A DNA stretch of 50,000 nucleotides from Symsagittifera roscoffensis. Lineage: Eukaryota; Xenacoelomorpha; Acoela; Convolutidae. This document shows, in pieces, positions 33,382 to 47,000 of the stretch. The stretch spans positions 35,001 through 85,000 of the forward strand of contig NW_026971694.1 of NCBI RefSeq assembly GCF_963678635.1, written 5' to 3'. How positions within the stretch are numbered: position 1 is the stretch's first letter; each line of letters opens with the position of its first letter. A model generated the notes under the pieces. It had not been told where the DNA came from. It searched no databases and was given only the letters and a program-made list of their open reading frames with translations. The translations under genes were made by a program, and so were the position numbers.

Positions 33382-33502
33382 AGCAAACTGAAAATCGTAC
33401 ACTGTTTAAACGACCAACAAACAAGCTTATCTAGGAGAAGTTACTCCTAAGCTACCATCTAAACAGCTTTTTGATCAACAGAATACCCAAGTTTGAGCGA
33501 CT
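33382..33502 (-). repeat. Degenerate 116-bp ITS element (unit 2)
   Basis: Equivalent of 2996-3115, with one difference (CCAACAAACAAGC here, CCATCAAACAAGC there). Confidence 0.7.
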
Positions 33503-33504
33503 TC

Positions 33505-33694
33505 CTTTTGGCGTCAACAATGACGAGGCATTTAGCTACCTGCTTTTGGCGTCAACAATGACGAGGCATTTGGCTACCTGCTTTTGGCGTCAAAAATGAC
33601 GAGGCATTTGGCTACCTGCTTTTGGCGTCAAAAATGACGAGGCATTTGGCTACCTGATTTTGGCGTCAACAATGACGAGACATTTGGCTACCTT
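33505..33694 (-). repeat. Five 38-bp repeats with the 28S R2-site segment (unit 2)
   Basis: Same as 3119-3308: five units, each with the GGTAGCCAAATGCCTCGTCA segment or a one-base variant. The first unit here has TTTAGCTACC instead of TTTGGCTACC. Confidence 0.85.
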
Positions 33695-33819
33695 CTCTCT
33701 TGCTATAATGCACCACTGACTCTCACTTGCTATCTTCCACACCGAGCAAGCTACTTTGACTGGGAGCCCATCCCCAGTCTCAAGCTATCATGCACCACCG
33801 TTTTTCTTGCTAATGCACC

Positions 33820-34322
33820 ACCATCATACTAAGGATCACCAACAAGGATCACCTTGAGTTAACCTAACTTGCATCAGGTCAACTCTCTTTGAATTATCTT
33901 TCGGGAATCTAAGGTGATCCATTAAGGACTACCTTGAGCCAATCTAACCTTAGCTAGACCAACTCTTAGATGAACCATGAAGGAACATCATGCTATCATG
34001 CACCACCGACTCTTCCTTGCTATTATCAACCACCGAGCAAGCTACTTTAACTGGGAGCCAATCCCCAGTCTCATGCACCACCGTCTCTCTTACTCACATG
34101 CACCACCGACTCTTCCTTGCTATTATCAACCACCGAGCAAGCTACTTTAACTGGGAGCCAATCCCCAGTCTCATGCACCACCGTCTCTCTTACTCTCATG
34201 CACCACCGACTCTTTCTTGCTATCATCAACCACCGAGCAAGCTACTTTGACTGGGAGCCAATCCCCAGTCTCATGCACCACCGTCTCTCTTACACTCATG
34301 CACCACCGACTCTTTCTTGATT
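33820..34322 (-). repeat. 168-bp-type segment and three 100-bp repeats in ITS1 (unit 2)
   Basis: Segment 33820-33982 matches the 168-bp array and retains a fuller start (AAGGATCACCAACAAGGATC) than unit 1. Segment 33992-34322 has three 100-bp repeats anchored at 34037, 34137 and 34237. Confidence 0.85.
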
Positions 34323-34425
34323 ATGCACCACCACCTTTCAGCAAAATCTCCAAAAAGATCTACTGCGTACCGGGTCATATTTAATGAGCTGACCGGCTCT
34401 TCGCTCAAACAGTGGCATTAGTCAC

Positions 34426-34444
34426 TGATCCTTCCGCAGGTTCC

Positions 34445-34482
<38 letters not shown>

Positions 34483-34568
34483 CAATTAAGCTCGATCCGC
34501 TTCCACCTATTGCCAGGACCGAAGTCTCAGCGACGGGCTTCCGCAATTCTTGCTTAAACATCCAATCA

Positions 34569-34608
<40 letters not shown>

Positions 34609-35053
34609 ATCCCCAGTAGTTGTTGACTACCGAGTACTAGGAATTCCTGGTTCACGAATGCAAGTTACAACATTCGATCCCCTTCACGCTCATGAATTTT
34701 AGGTGATTACCCGGACCATATAGGCCAAGGTTATCCCTCAATTTAAATTCACCAGTGTAGCGCGCGTGCAGTCCAGGACATCTAAGGGCATCACAGACCT
34801 GTTATAGCCTCACTTCACTTGTGCTATTTAATTGCACATAGTACCTCTAAGAAGTAACCAATACTCTAACGAGAATGGCACTATTTAGATGATCAAGATC
34901 TCGTTCGTTATCGGAATTAACCAGACAGATCACTCCACTAACTAAGAACGGCCATGCACCACCGCCCATATAATCATGAAAGATCATCAATCTGTCAATC
35001 CTTAAGATGTCTGGACCTGGTGAGATTTCCCGTGTTGAGTCAAATTAAGCCGC

Positions 35054-35099
<46 letters not shown>

Positions 35100-36240
35100 G
35101 ATTTTGCAACCATACTTCCCCCGGAACCAATAAACTTTGGTTTCCCGGTTAATTTCTTGCCAAGTCAGAAGAGACTTTGACAAATCGTAAGTTGGTATAG
35201 TTTATGGTTAGAATTACGAGGGTATCTAATCCTCTTCAATACTCTAACTTTCGTTCTTGATTAATGAAAACATTCTTGGCAAATGCTTTCGCAGTAGTTT
35301 GTCTTGCCACGATCCAAGAATTTCACCTCTAACGTAGCAATACAAATGCCCCCGGCTGTTCCTTTCAATCATTACCGCACTTTAGCCACCGGCATCAGTA
35401 AAACGCGGGTCATTCTCCATTATTCCATGCTTGATTATTCAATCCCAAAGGATGCTTTGAACACTCTAATTTTCTCAAAGTGAAAACACCGTTTCCACAC
35501 CTCGTCACATTTAAGTTGCAAGGTATTTCTTCGATGCGAAGGATGAGCGTAACGAGTGGAAAGCGTTAACTAACCACCATGTTACCGTTATACTCAAACA
35601 GATCCAACTATGAGCTTTTTAAACGCAGCAACTTTTGCATACGCTTGTAGAGGCTGGTATTACCGCGGCTGCTGGCACCAGACTTGCCCTCTACTCGATC
35701 ATCAAAGGAGCTTTTGCATCCTTTCCATTCTGATTACAAACCATTAAGGCTCATATCATTATTTCTCGTCACTACCTCCTCGTGCGGAGAGTGGGTAATT
35801 TGCGTGCCTGCTGCCTTCCTTGGATGTGGTAGCCGTTTCTAAGGCTCCCTCTCCGGAATCGAACCCTGATTCCCCGTTAGCCGTCACAACCATGGTAGTC
35901 CGTTACACTACCATCATAGGTTGATAGCTCAGAAATTCGGAAGCTGCGTCCCCCGGCCTAAGCCATCTGGGATCTTTCAGTTACTTTGGATTCATCCGGT
36001 ATGCGCCCGTACTTAGCAGGTCGCTCGGTGAATTCTTGTAAAAGTTCGCGACCGGAGTCACGCAATCTGCATGCATTAGCTGCAGGGTTACCGCAGTTAT
36101 TCATCTGACAGGTAACTCAACTTTTAGATAGTAACTGATTTAATGAGCCATTCGCGGTTTCACTTTTGCAAGTTTCACTTACACATGCATGGCTTAGTCT
36201 TTCAGACAAGCATATGGCAACTGACAGGATCAATCAGTTT
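34426..36240 (-). rRNA. 18S rRNA, full length (unit 2)
   Basis: About 1815 nt on the minus strand. The 5' end is AAACTGATTGATCCTGTCAG (near 36240; compare the usual AACCTGGTTGATCCTGCCAG), followed by CATATGCTTGTCTGAAAG and AAGCCATGCATGTGTAAGTG. The 530 loop GGTGCCAGCAGCCGCGG is near 35663-35679, ATTACGTCCCTGCCCTTTG near 34592-34610, and the 3' end is CCTGCGGAAGGATCA. Length and conserved blocks are those of an ordinary eukaryotic, metazoan-type SSU. The 5' end has a few unusual substitutions (CTGATTG for CTGGTTG, TGTCAGTTGCC for TGCCAGTAGTC). It is the only complete rRNA gene in the window. Confidence 0.96.
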
Positions 36241-37437
36241 AAAGTACTTCGGAAGCTAGCTTTTTCAAACCGAACCCTGATTTGCAAGCTGCTACCTTTC
36301 CAGAAAGGCACACTAAGGTCAACCTTTCCCACGCACAAACTACTACTATCAGCATTTTAAACCTTCACGAGCTAAAGAAGTCTTGGACTCTAGAGGACTT
36401 AGGAAAGGCCGTCCTCTGACTAACTCAGTTAAACAGCATAGTTGTGCACCATTGGTACTGATACGGTAAACCATATCCAACTACACCTATAAGTAAGTCT
36501 TTCCTGGGGCACCAAGTCCAGGCTTATGCAAGCGCCACCAAGCACGTTTCTTTGAGACCAAGACGACTTCATCTCGACAGCTCACTTAGTTAAACAGCAC
36601 GGTTGTTGCACCTCTGGTGCTGATACGGCTAACCATATCCAACCATACCTATAAGCAAGCTACTTTGACTGGGGCACCAAGTTCAGTCTCATGCAAGAGC
36701 CATCAAGCATGATTAGAACCTTCACGAGCTAAAGCAATCTTGGACTCTAGAGGACTTAGGAAACGCCGTCCTCTGACTAACTCAGTTAAACAGCATAGTT
36801 GTGCACCATTGGTACTGATACGGTAAACCATATCCAACTACACCTATAAGTAAGTCTTTCCTGGGGCACCAAGTCCAGGCTTATGCAAGCGCCACCAAGC
36901 ACGTTTCTTTGAGACCAAGACGACTTCAACTCGACAGCTCACTTAGTTAAACAGCACGGTTGTTGCACCTCTGGTGCTGATACGGCTAACCATATCCAAC
37001 CATACCTATAAGCAAGCTACTTTGACTGGGGCACCAAGTCCAGTCTCATGCAAGAGCCACCAAGCATGATTTGGTTTACACCGGTTCATAGTTATGCGCA
37101 GTACTTAGAAGCACCTTAGCTAAAGCCAATCCTTCTTTTCACAAACAGCTCAACGACTGATTGCTTCACTTTCAAGCTTTTCTTAGCCTTCTCGAGAAGA
37201 GACTTTGCTCAACTACACAAAGCCTTTAAGGCAGTTTTGGTTCTGCTTTCTAGTTATAAACTATCTGACCTTCGTTCTTTTCGAACCTTGGATGGTTCTC
37301 CTTACTGAGGCGAAATCGAGCGATGATACTTTACCAGTGGTCAAGTCTCATCAAATTACGCCTTTCTGATACGCTTTTGAGGTTAGGAAGTAAAAAAAAA
37401 ATTTTCAAAAATTTTGAAATTTTTCAAAATTTTTTTG
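36241..37437 (-). other. External transcribed spacer and promoter-side region (unit 2)
   Basis: DNA upstream of 18S, deleted entirely from unit 1. It contains two 357-bp repeats (36361-37075), about 300 bp of unique sequence (37080-37390) and an AT-rich inverted stretch (37390-37440). The Pol I start site should lie in or upstream of it, but I recognise no conserved promoter because these are species-specific. ORFs on the plus strand are antisense and unsupported. Confidence 0.65.
36361..37075 (-). repeat. Two 357-bp repeats in the external spacer
   Basis: ACCTTCACGAGCTAAAG recurs at 36361 and 36718, and the two copies are almost identical. Each is made of two diverged ~180-bp halves that share GTTAAACAGCAYRGTTGT, GGTRCTGATACGG and TAACCATATCCAAC-like blocks. 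The GCAAGCTACTTTGACTGGGG and GTCTCATGCAAGAGCC modules resemble the 100-bp ITS1 repeats. Confidence 0.88.
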
Positions 37438-37440
37438 AAA
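37390..37440. repeat. AT-only inverted-repeat stretch
   Basis: AAAATTTTCAAAAATTTTGAAATTTTT-like sequence with nested self-complementarity, marking the border between external spacer and intergenic spacer and the right breakpoint of the unit 1 deletion. It may be a DNA-unwinding or promoter-adjacent element; unproven. Confidence 0.5.
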
Positions 37441-38050
37441 ATTCTCGCTACTACCCTCCCCCTATAATACACAGAAATCTCCTAAATGAGTATTTCTGGG
37501 GAAAATTTTTTTTTTTCAAATGCTCACCATTTGCTCAATTTTTGCTCAAAATAACTTTTGAAAACACGCCCGGAAAGCCCTGCCCATGTACTTTCCAACG
37601 CTTTTTACCCGAAGTGAATCGCACAATTTTTTGTTGACCAAAAATGCAAGAGACTGAAGTGAAATTTTTTTTTTTTTTTGAAAAAATAGCAAAAGTCAAT
37701 TTTTAACTCGAGCTGGAACCTAAACTAATTTTAGTAAAAAAAATTGTAATATACCATTAGAAAGCTATGCTCAAGGGCTTTCCAGCGGTTATAATTATAT
37801 TAAAATTGAACAATTTTTTGTTGCCCGAAATTTCATTCTTCTAAACTTCGTCACTTTTTGAGCTCAAAATTGCAGTTCAGCCAAAGCGCTATAACTTTTA
37901 CACCACTGGTCCGATTGGACTGAGCTTTCTACACCAACTAGCCCTCACACAGAGCTCTCTACGCTAAAATTGAAAGTTAGCTGTGCGAGCACTCCTTCAT
38001 GCCTAAACAGCTGTTTTTCTGCAATTTCGAGCTGAAAAATCGAATTACAG
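37441..38050. other. Intergenic spacer, unique part (unit 2)
   Basis: Near-identical to 5486-6095 (offset 31955). It contains CTCCTAAATGAGTATTTCTGG (37479-37499) and diverged half-copies of the 368-bp repeat from about 37840. Confidence 0.8.
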
Positions 38051-41000
38051 AGTTTACGGCTCGGGTCATAACTTTTGAACCACTGGTCGCACAGCTCCCA
38101 TCTTTTTCATGCAGCTGACCATCAAGCATATCTAACTTCGCTAAAATTAAAAGTGAGCTGTGCGAGCACTCTTTCAAGCTCAAACAAGCGTTTTAGAGCC
38201 CTGAGACCCCCATTTTTCAGCTCAAAATAGGGGTCTTCCGCTTCGATCAGTCGCTCCTGCAGCTCAACCAAGGGTCGCGCAAGCTCATCTAAGGTGGTTC
38301 TAAGACCTATTTTTCACGAGGAAGCGAATGGGCTTATCCCGGAAGCTCTACGAGCAAGCTTTGTTAACTTTCAAGCCAACTGAAGCAACTTCGTCAGTTT
38401 TGGACCTCATTTTGAGCTTGTTTACGGCTCGGGTCATAACTTTTGAACCACTGGTCGCACAGCTCCCATCTTTTTCATGCAGCTGACCATCAAGCATATC
38501 TAACTTCGCTAAAATTGAAAGTGAGCTGTGCGAGCACTCCTTCAAGCTCAAACAAGCGTTTTAGAGCCCTGAGACCCCCATTTTTCAGCTCAAAATAGGG
38601 GTCTTCCGCTTCGATCAGTCGCTCCTGCAGCTCAACCAAGGGTCGCGCAAGCTCATCTAAGGTGGTTCTAAGACCTATTTTTCACGAGGAAGCGAATGGG
38701 CCTATCCCGGAAGCTCTACGAGCAAGCTTTGTTAACTTTCAAGCCAACTGAAGCAACTTCGTCAGTTTTGGACCTCATTTTGAGCTTGTTTACGGCTCGG
38801 GTCATAACTTTTGAACCACTGGTCGCACAGCTCCCATCTTTTTCATGCAGCTGACCATCAAGCATATCTAACTTCGCTAAAATTGAAAGTGAGCTGTGCG
38901 AGCACTCCTTCAAGCTCAAACAAGCGTTTTAGAGCCCTGAGACCCCCATTTTTCAGCTCAAAATAGGGGTCTTCCGCTTCGATCAGTCGCTCCTGCAGCT
39001 CAACCAAGGGTCGCGCAAGCTCATCTAAGGTGGTTCTAAGACCTATTTTTCACGAGGAAGCGAATGGGCTTATCCCGGAAGCTCTACGAGCAAGCTTTGT
39101 TAACTTTCAAGCCAACTGAAGCAACTTCGTCAGTTTTGGACCTCATTTTGAGCTTGTTTACGGCTCGGGTCATAACTTTTGAACCACTGGTCGCACAGCT
39201 CCCATCTTTTTCATGCAGCTGACCATCAAGCATATCTAACTTCGCTAAAATAAAAAGTGAGCTGTGCGAGCACTCTTTCAAGCTCAAACAAGCGTTTTAG
39301 AGCCCTGAGACCCCCATTTTTCAGCTCAAAATAGGGGTCTTCCGCTTCGATCAGTCGCTCCTGCAGCTCAACCAAGGGTCGCGCAAGCTCATCTAAGGTG
39401 GTTCTAAGACCTATTTTTCACGAGGAAGCGAATGGGCTTATCCCGGAAGCTCTACGAGCAAGCTTTGTTAACTTTCAAGCCAACTGAAGCAACTTCGTCA
39501 GTTTTGGACCTCATTTTGAGCTTGTTTACGGCTCGGGTCATAACTTTTGAACCACTGGTCGCACAGCTCCCATCTTTTTCATGCAGCTGACCATCAAGCA
39601 TATCTAACTTCGCTAAAATTGAAAGTGAGCTGTGCGAGCACTCCTTCAAGCTCAAACAAGCGTTTTAGAGCCCTGAGACCCCCATTTTTCAGCTCAAAAT
39701 AGGGGTCTTCCGCTTCGATCAGTCGCTCCTGCAGCTCAACCAAGGGTCGCGCAAGCTCATCTAAGGTGGTTCTAAGACCTATTTTTCACGAGGAAGCGAA
39801 TGGGCCTATCCCGGAAGCTCTACGAGCAAGCTTTGTTAACTTTCAAGCCAACTGAAGCAACTTCGTCAGTTTTGGACCTCATTTTGAGCTTGTTTACGGC
39901 TCGGGTCATAACTTTTGAACCACTGGTCGCACAGCTCCCATCTTTTTCATGCAGCTGACCATCAAGCATATCTAACTTCGCTAAAATTGAAAGTGAGCTG
40001 TGCGAGCACTCCTTCAAGCTCAAACAAGCGTTTTAGAGCCCTGAGACCCCCATTTTTCAGCTCAAAATAGGGGTCTTCCGCTTCGATCAGTCGCTCCTGC
40101 AGCTCAACCAAGGGTCGCGCAAGCTCATCTAAGGTGGTTCTAAGACCTATTTTTCACGAGGAAGCGAATGGGCCTATCCCGGAAGCTCTACGAGCAAGCT
40201 TTGTTAACTTTCAAGCCAACTGAAGCAACTTCGTCAGTTTTGGACCTCATTTTGAGCTTGTTTACGGCTCGGGTCATAACTTTTGAACCACTGGTCGCAC
40301 AGCTCCCATCTTTTTCATGCAGCTGACCATAAAGCATATCTAACTTCGCTAAAATTGAAAGTGAGCTGTGCGAGCACTCCTTCAAGCTCAAACAAGCGTT
40401 TTAGAGCCCTGAGACCCCCATTTTTCAGCTCAAAATAGGGGTCTTCCGCTTCGATCAGTCGCTCCTGCAGCTCAACCAAGGGTCGCGCAAGCTCATCTAA
40501 GGTGGTTCTAAGACCTATTTTTCACGAGGAAGCGAATGGGCCTATCCCGGAAGCTCTACGAGCAAGCTTTGTTAACTTTCAAGCCAACTGAAGCAACTTC
40601 GTCAGTTTTGGACCTCATTTTGAGCTTGTTTACGGCTCGGGTCATAACTTTTGAACCACTGGTCGCACAGCTCCCATCTTTTTCATGCAGCTGACCATCA
40701 AGCATATCTAACTTCGCTAAAATTGAAAGTGAGCTGTGCGAGCACTCCTTCAAGCTCAAACAAGCGTTTTAGAGCCCTGAGACCCCCATTTTTCAGCTCA
40801 AAATAGGGGTCTTCCGCTTCGATCAGTCGCTCCTGCAGCTCAACCAAGGGTCGCGCAAGCTCATCTAAGGTGGTTCTAAGACCTATTTTTCACGAGGAAG
40901 CGAATGGGCTTATCCCGGAAGCTCTACGAGCAAGCTTTGTTAACTTTCAAGCCAACTGAAGCAACTTCGTCAGTTTTGGACCTCATTTTGAGCTTGTTTA

Positions 41001-44000
41001 CGGCTCGGGTCATAACTTTTGAACCACTGGTCGCACAGCTCCCATCTTTTTCATGCAGCTGACCATCAAGCATATCTAACTTCGCTAAAATTGAAAGTGA
41101 GCTGTGCGAGCACTCCTTTAAGCTCAAACAAGCGTTTTAGAGCCCTGAGACCCCCATTTTTCAGCTCAAAATAGGGGTCTTCCGCTTCGATCAGTCGCTC
41201 CTGCAGCTCAACCAAGGGTCGCGCAAGCTCATCTAAGGTGGTTCTAAGACCTATTTTTCACGAGGAAGCGAATGGGCTTATCCCGGAAGCTCTACGAGCA
41301 AGCTTTGTTAACTTTCAAGCCAACTGAAGCAACTTCGTCAGTTTTGGACCTCATTTTGAGCTTGTTTACGGCTCGGGTCATAACTTTTGAACCACTGGTC
41401 GCACAGCTCCCATCTTTTTCATGCAGCTGACCATCAAGCATATCTAACTTCGCTAAAATTGAAAGTGAGCTGTGCGAGCACTCCTTCAAGCTCAAACAAG
41501 CGTTTTAGAGCCCTGAGACCCCCATTTTTCAGCTCAAAATAGGGGTCTTCCGCTTCGATCAGTCGCTCCTGCAGCTCAACCAAGGGTCGCGCAAGCTCAT
41601 CTAAGATGGTTCTAAGACCTATTTTTCACGAGGAAGCGAATGGGCTTATCCCGGAAGCTCTACGAGCAAGCTTTGTTAACTTTCAAGCCAACTGAAGCAA
41701 CTTCGTCAGTTTTGGACCTCATTTTGAGCTTGTTTACGGCTCGGGTCATAACTTTTGAACCACTGGTCGCACAGCTCCCATCTTTTTCATGCAGCTGACC
41801 ATCAAGCATATCTAACTTCGCTAAAATTGAAAGTGAGCTGTGCGAGCACTCCTTCAAGCTCAAACAAGCGTTTTAGAGCCCTGAGACCCCCATTTTTCAG
41901 CTCAAAATAGGGGTCTTCCGCTTCGATCAGTCGCTCCTGCAGCTCAACCAAGGGTCGCGCAAGCTCATCTAAGGTGGTTCTAAGACCTATTTTTCACGAG
42001 GAAGCGAATGGGCTTATCCCGGAAGCTCTACGAGCAAGCTTTGTTAACTTTCAAGCCAACTGAAGCAACTTCGTCAGTTTTGGACCTCATTTTGAGCTTG
42101 TTTACGGCTCGGGTCATAACTTTTGAACCACTGGTCGCACAGCTCCCATCTTTTTCATGCAGCTGACCATCAAGCATATCTAACTTCGCTAAAATTGAAA
42201 GTGAGCTGTGCGAGCACTCCTTCAAGCTCAAACAAGCGTTTTAGAGCCCTGAGACCCCCATTTTTCAGCTCAAAATAGGGGTCTTCCGCTTCGATCAGTC
42301 GCTCCTGCAGCTCAACCAAGGGTCGCGCAAGCTCATCTAAGGTGGTTCTAAGACCTATTTTTCACGAGGAAGCGAATGGGCCTATCCCGGAAGCTCTACG
42401 AGCAAGCTTTGTTAACTTTCAAGCCAACTGAAGCAACTTCGTCAGTTTTGGACCTCATTTTGAGCTTGTTTACCGCTCGGGTCATAACTTTTGAACCACT
42501 GGTCGCACAGCTCCCATCTTTTTCATGCAGCTGACCATCAAGCATATCTAACTTCGCTAAAATTGAAAGTGAGCTGTGCGAGCACTCCTTCAAGCTCAAA
42601 CAAGCGTTTTAGAGCCCTGAGACCCCCATTTTTCAGCTCAAAATAGGGGTCTTCCGCTTCGATCAGTCGCTCCTGCAGCTCAACCAAGGGTCGCGCAAGC
42701 TCATCTAAGGTGGTTCTAAGACCTATTTTTCACGAGGAAGCGAATGGGCTTATCCCGGAAGCTCTACGAGCAAGCTTTGTTAACTTTCAAGCCAACTGAA
42801 GCAACTTCGTCAGTTTTGGACCTCATTTTGAGCTTGTTTACGGCTCGGGTCATAACTTTTGAACCACTGGTCGCACAGCTCCCATCTTTTTCATGCAGCT
42901 GACCATCAAGCATATCTAACTTCGCTAAAATTGAAAGTGAGCTGTGCGAGCACTCCTTCAAGCTCAAACAAGCGTTTTAGAGCCCTGAGACCCCCATTTT
43001 TCAGCTCAAAATAGGGGTCTTCCGCTTCGATCAGTCGCTCCTGCAGCTCAACCAAGGGTCGCGCAAGCTCATCTAAGGTGGTTCTAAGACCTATTTTTCA
43101 CGAGGAAGCGAATGGGCCTATCCCGGAAGCTCTACGAGCAAGCTTTGTTAACTTTCAAGCCAACTGAAGCAACTTCGTCAGTTTTGGACCTCATTTTGAG
43201 CTTGTTTACGGCTCGGGTCATAACTTTTGAACCACTGGTCGCACAGCTCCCATCTTTTTCATGCAGCTGACCATCAAGCATATCTAACTTCGCTAAAATT
43301 GAAAGTGAGCTGTGCGAGCACTCCTTCAAGCTCAAACAAGCGTTTTAGAGCCCTGAGACCCCCATTTTTCAGCTCAAAATAGGGGTCTTCCGCTTCGATC
43401 AGTCGCTCCTGCAGCTCAACCAAGGGTCGCGCAAGCTCATCTAAGGTGGTTCTAAGACCTATTTTTCACGAGGAAGCGAATGGGCCTATCCCGGAAGCTC
43501 TACGAGCAAGCTTTGTTAACTTTCAAGCCAACTGAAGCAACTTCGTCAGTTTTGGACCTCATTTTGAGCTTGTTTACGGCTCGGGTCATAACTTTTGAAC
43601 CACTGGTCGCACAGCTCCCATCTTTTTCATGCAGCTGACCATAAAGCATATCTAACTTCGCTAAAATTGAAAGTGAGCTGTGCGAGCACTCCTTCAAGCT
43701 CAAACAAGCGTTTTAGAGCCCTGAGACCCCCATTTTTCAGCTCAAAATAGGGGTCTTCCGCTTCGATCAGTCGCTCCTGCAGCTCAACCAAGGGTCGCGC
43801 AAGCTCATCTAAGGTGGTTCTAAGACCTATTTTTCACGAGGAAGCGAATGGGCCTATCCCGGAAGCTCTACGAGCAAGCTTTGTTAACTTTCAAGCCAAC
43901 TGAAGCAACTTCGTCAGTTTTGGACCTCATTTTGAGCTTGTTTACGGCTCGAGTCATAACTTTTGAACCACTGGTCGCACAGCTCCCATCTTTTTCATGC

Positions 44001-47000
44001 AGCTGACCATCAAGCATATCTAACTTCGCTAAAATTGAAAGTGAGCTGTGCGAGCACTCCTTCAAGCTCAAACAAGCGTTTTAGAGCCCTGAGACCCCCA
44101 TTTTTCAGCTCAAAATAGGGGTCTTCCGCTTCGATCAGTCGCTCCTGCAGCTCAACCAAGGGTCGCGCAAGCTCATCTAAGGTGGTTCTAAGACCTATTT
44201 TTCACGAGGAAGCGAATGGGCTTATCCCGGAAGCTCTACGAGCAAGCTTTGTTAACTTTCAAGCCAACTGAAGCAACTTCGTCAGTTTTGGACCTCATTT
44301 TGAGCTTGTTTACGGCTCGGGTCATAACTTTTGAACCACTGGTCGCACAGCTCCCATCTTTTTCATGCAGCTGACCATCAAGCATATCTAACTTCGCTAA
44401 AATTGAAAGTGAGCTGTGCGAGCACTCCTTCAAGCTCAAACAAGCGTTTTAGAGCCCTGAGACCCCCATTTTTCAGCTCAAAATAGGGGTCTTCCGCTTC
44501 GATCAGTCGCTCCTGCAGCTCAACCAAGGGTCGCGCAAGCTCATCTAAGGTGGTTCTAAGACCTATTTTTCACGAGGAAGCGAATGGGCTTATCCCGGAA
44601 GCTCTACGAGCAAGCTTTGTTAACTTTCAAGCCAACTGAAGCAACTTCGTCAGTTTTGGACCTCATTTTGAGCTTGTTTACGGCTCGGGTCATAACTTTT
44701 GAACCACTGGTCGCACAGCTCCCATCTTTTTCATGCAGCTGACCATCAAGCATATCTAACTTCGCTAAAATTGAAAGTGAGCTGTGCGAGCACTCCTTCA
44801 AGCTCAAACAAGCGTTTTAGAGCCCTGAGACCCCCATTTTTCAGCTCAAAATAGGGGTCTTCCGCTTCGATCAGTCGCTCCTGCAGCTCAACCAAGGGTC
44901 GCGCAAGCTCATCTAAGGTGGTTCTAAGACCTATTTTTCACGAGGAAGCGAATGGGCTTATCCCGGAAGCTCTACGAGCAAGCTTTGTTAACTTTCAAGC
45001 CAACTGAAGCAACTTCGTCAGTTTTGGACCTCATTTTGAGCTTGTTTACGGCTCGGGTCATAACTTTTGAACCACTGGTCGCACAGCTCCCATCTTTTTC
45101 ATGCAGCTGACCATCAAGCATATCTAACTTCGCTAAAATTGAAAGTGAGCTGTGCGAGCACTCCTTCAAGCTCAAACAAGCGTTTTAGAGCCCTGAGACC
45201 CCCATTTTTCAGCTCAAAATAGGGGTCTTCCGCTTCGATCAGTCGCTCCTGCAGCTCAACCAAGGGTCGCGCAAGCTCATCTAAGGTGGTTCTAAGACCT
45301 ATTTTTCACGAGGAAGCGAATGGGCTTATCCCGGAAGCTCTACGAGCAAGCTTTGTTAACTTTCAAGCCAACTGAAGCAACTTCGTCAGTTTTGGACCTC
45401 ATTTTGAGCTTGTTTACGGCTCGGGTCATAACTTTTGAACCACTGGTCGCACAGCTCCCATCTTTTTCATGCAGCTGACCATCAAGCATATCTAACTTCG
45501 CTAAAATTGAAAGTGAGCTGTGCGAGCACTCCTTCAAGCTCAAACAAGCGTTTTAGAGCCCTGAGACCCCCATTTTTCAGCTCAAAATAGGGGTCTTCCG
45601 CTTCGATCAGTCGCTCCTGCAGCTCAACCAAGGGTCGCGCAAGCTCATCTAAGGTGGTTCTAAGACCTATTTTTCACGAGGAAGCGAATGGGCCTATCCC
45701 GGAAGCTCTACGAGCAAGCTTTGTTAACTTTCAAGCCAACTGAAGCAACTTCGTCAGTTTTGGACCTCATTTTGAGCTTGTTTACGGCTCGGGTCATAAC
45801 TTTTGAACCACTGGTCGCACAGCTCCCATCTTTTTCATGCAGCTGACCATCAAGCATATCTAACTTCGCTAAAATTGAAAGTGAGCTGTGCGAGCACTCC
45901 TTCAAGCTCAAACAAGCGTTTTAGAGCCCTGAGACCCCCATTTTTCAGCTCAAAATAGGGGTCTTCCGCTTCGATCAGTCGCTCCTGCAGCTCAACCAAG
46001 GGTCGCGCAAGCTCATCTAAGGTGGTTCTAAGACCTATTTTTCACGAGGAAGCGAATGGGCTTATCCCGGAAGCTCTACGAGCAAGCTTTGTTAACTTTC
46101 AAGCCAACTGAAGCAACTTCGTCAGTTTTGGACCTCATTTTGAGCTTGTTTACGGCTCGGGTCATAACTTTTGAACCACTGGTCGCACAGCTCCCATCTT
46201 TTTCATGCAGCTGACCATCAAGCATATCTAACTTCGCTAAAATTGAAAGTGAGCTGTGCGAGCACTCCTTCAAGCTCAAACAAGCGTTTTAGAGCCCTGA
46301 GACCCCCATTTTTCAGCTCAAAATAGGGGTCTTCCGCTTCGATCAGTCGCTCCTGCAGCTCAACCAAGGGTCGCGCAAGCTCATCTAAGGTGGTTCTAAG
46401 ACCTATTTTTCACGAGGAAGCGAATGGGCTTATCCCGGAAGCTCTACGAGCAAGCTTTGTTAACTTTCAAGCCAACTGAAGCAACTTCGTCAGTTTTGGA
46501 CCTCATTTTGAGCTTGTTTACGGCTCGGGTCATAACTTTTGAACCACTGGTCGCACAGCTCCCATCTTTTTCATGCAGCTGACCATCAAGCATATCTAAC
46601 TTCGCTAAAATTGAAAGTGAGCTGTGCGAGCACTCCTTCAAGCTCAAACAAGCGTTTTAGAGCCCTGAGACCCCCATTTTTCAGCTCAAAATAGGGGTCT
46701 TCCGCTTCGATCAGTCGCTCCTGCAGCTCAACCAAGGGTCGCGCAAGCTCATCTAAGGTGGTTCTAAGACCTATTTTTCACGAGGAAGCGAATGGGCCTA
46801 TCCCGGAAGCTCTACGAGCAAGCTTTGTTAACTTTCAAGCCAACTGAAGCAACTTCGTCAGTTTTGGACCTCATTTTGAGCTTGTTTACGGCTCGGGTCA
46901 TAACTTTTGAACCACTGGTCGCACAGCTCCCATCTTTTTCATGCAGCTGACCATCAAGCATATCTAACTTCGCTAAAATTGAAAGTGAGCTGTGCGAGCA

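Larger units (their letters stand above)
30321..34425 (-). other. Internal transcribed spacer region of unit 2
   Basis: About 4.1 kb with the same layout as 599-4018. It is longer because it has two more 332-bp repeats (664 bp) and a 21-bp difference near 33830 (CTAAGGATCACCAACAAGG is present here). No canonical 5.8S found. Segment 30321-30390 beside 28S has no recognisable repeat. Confidence 0.85.
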
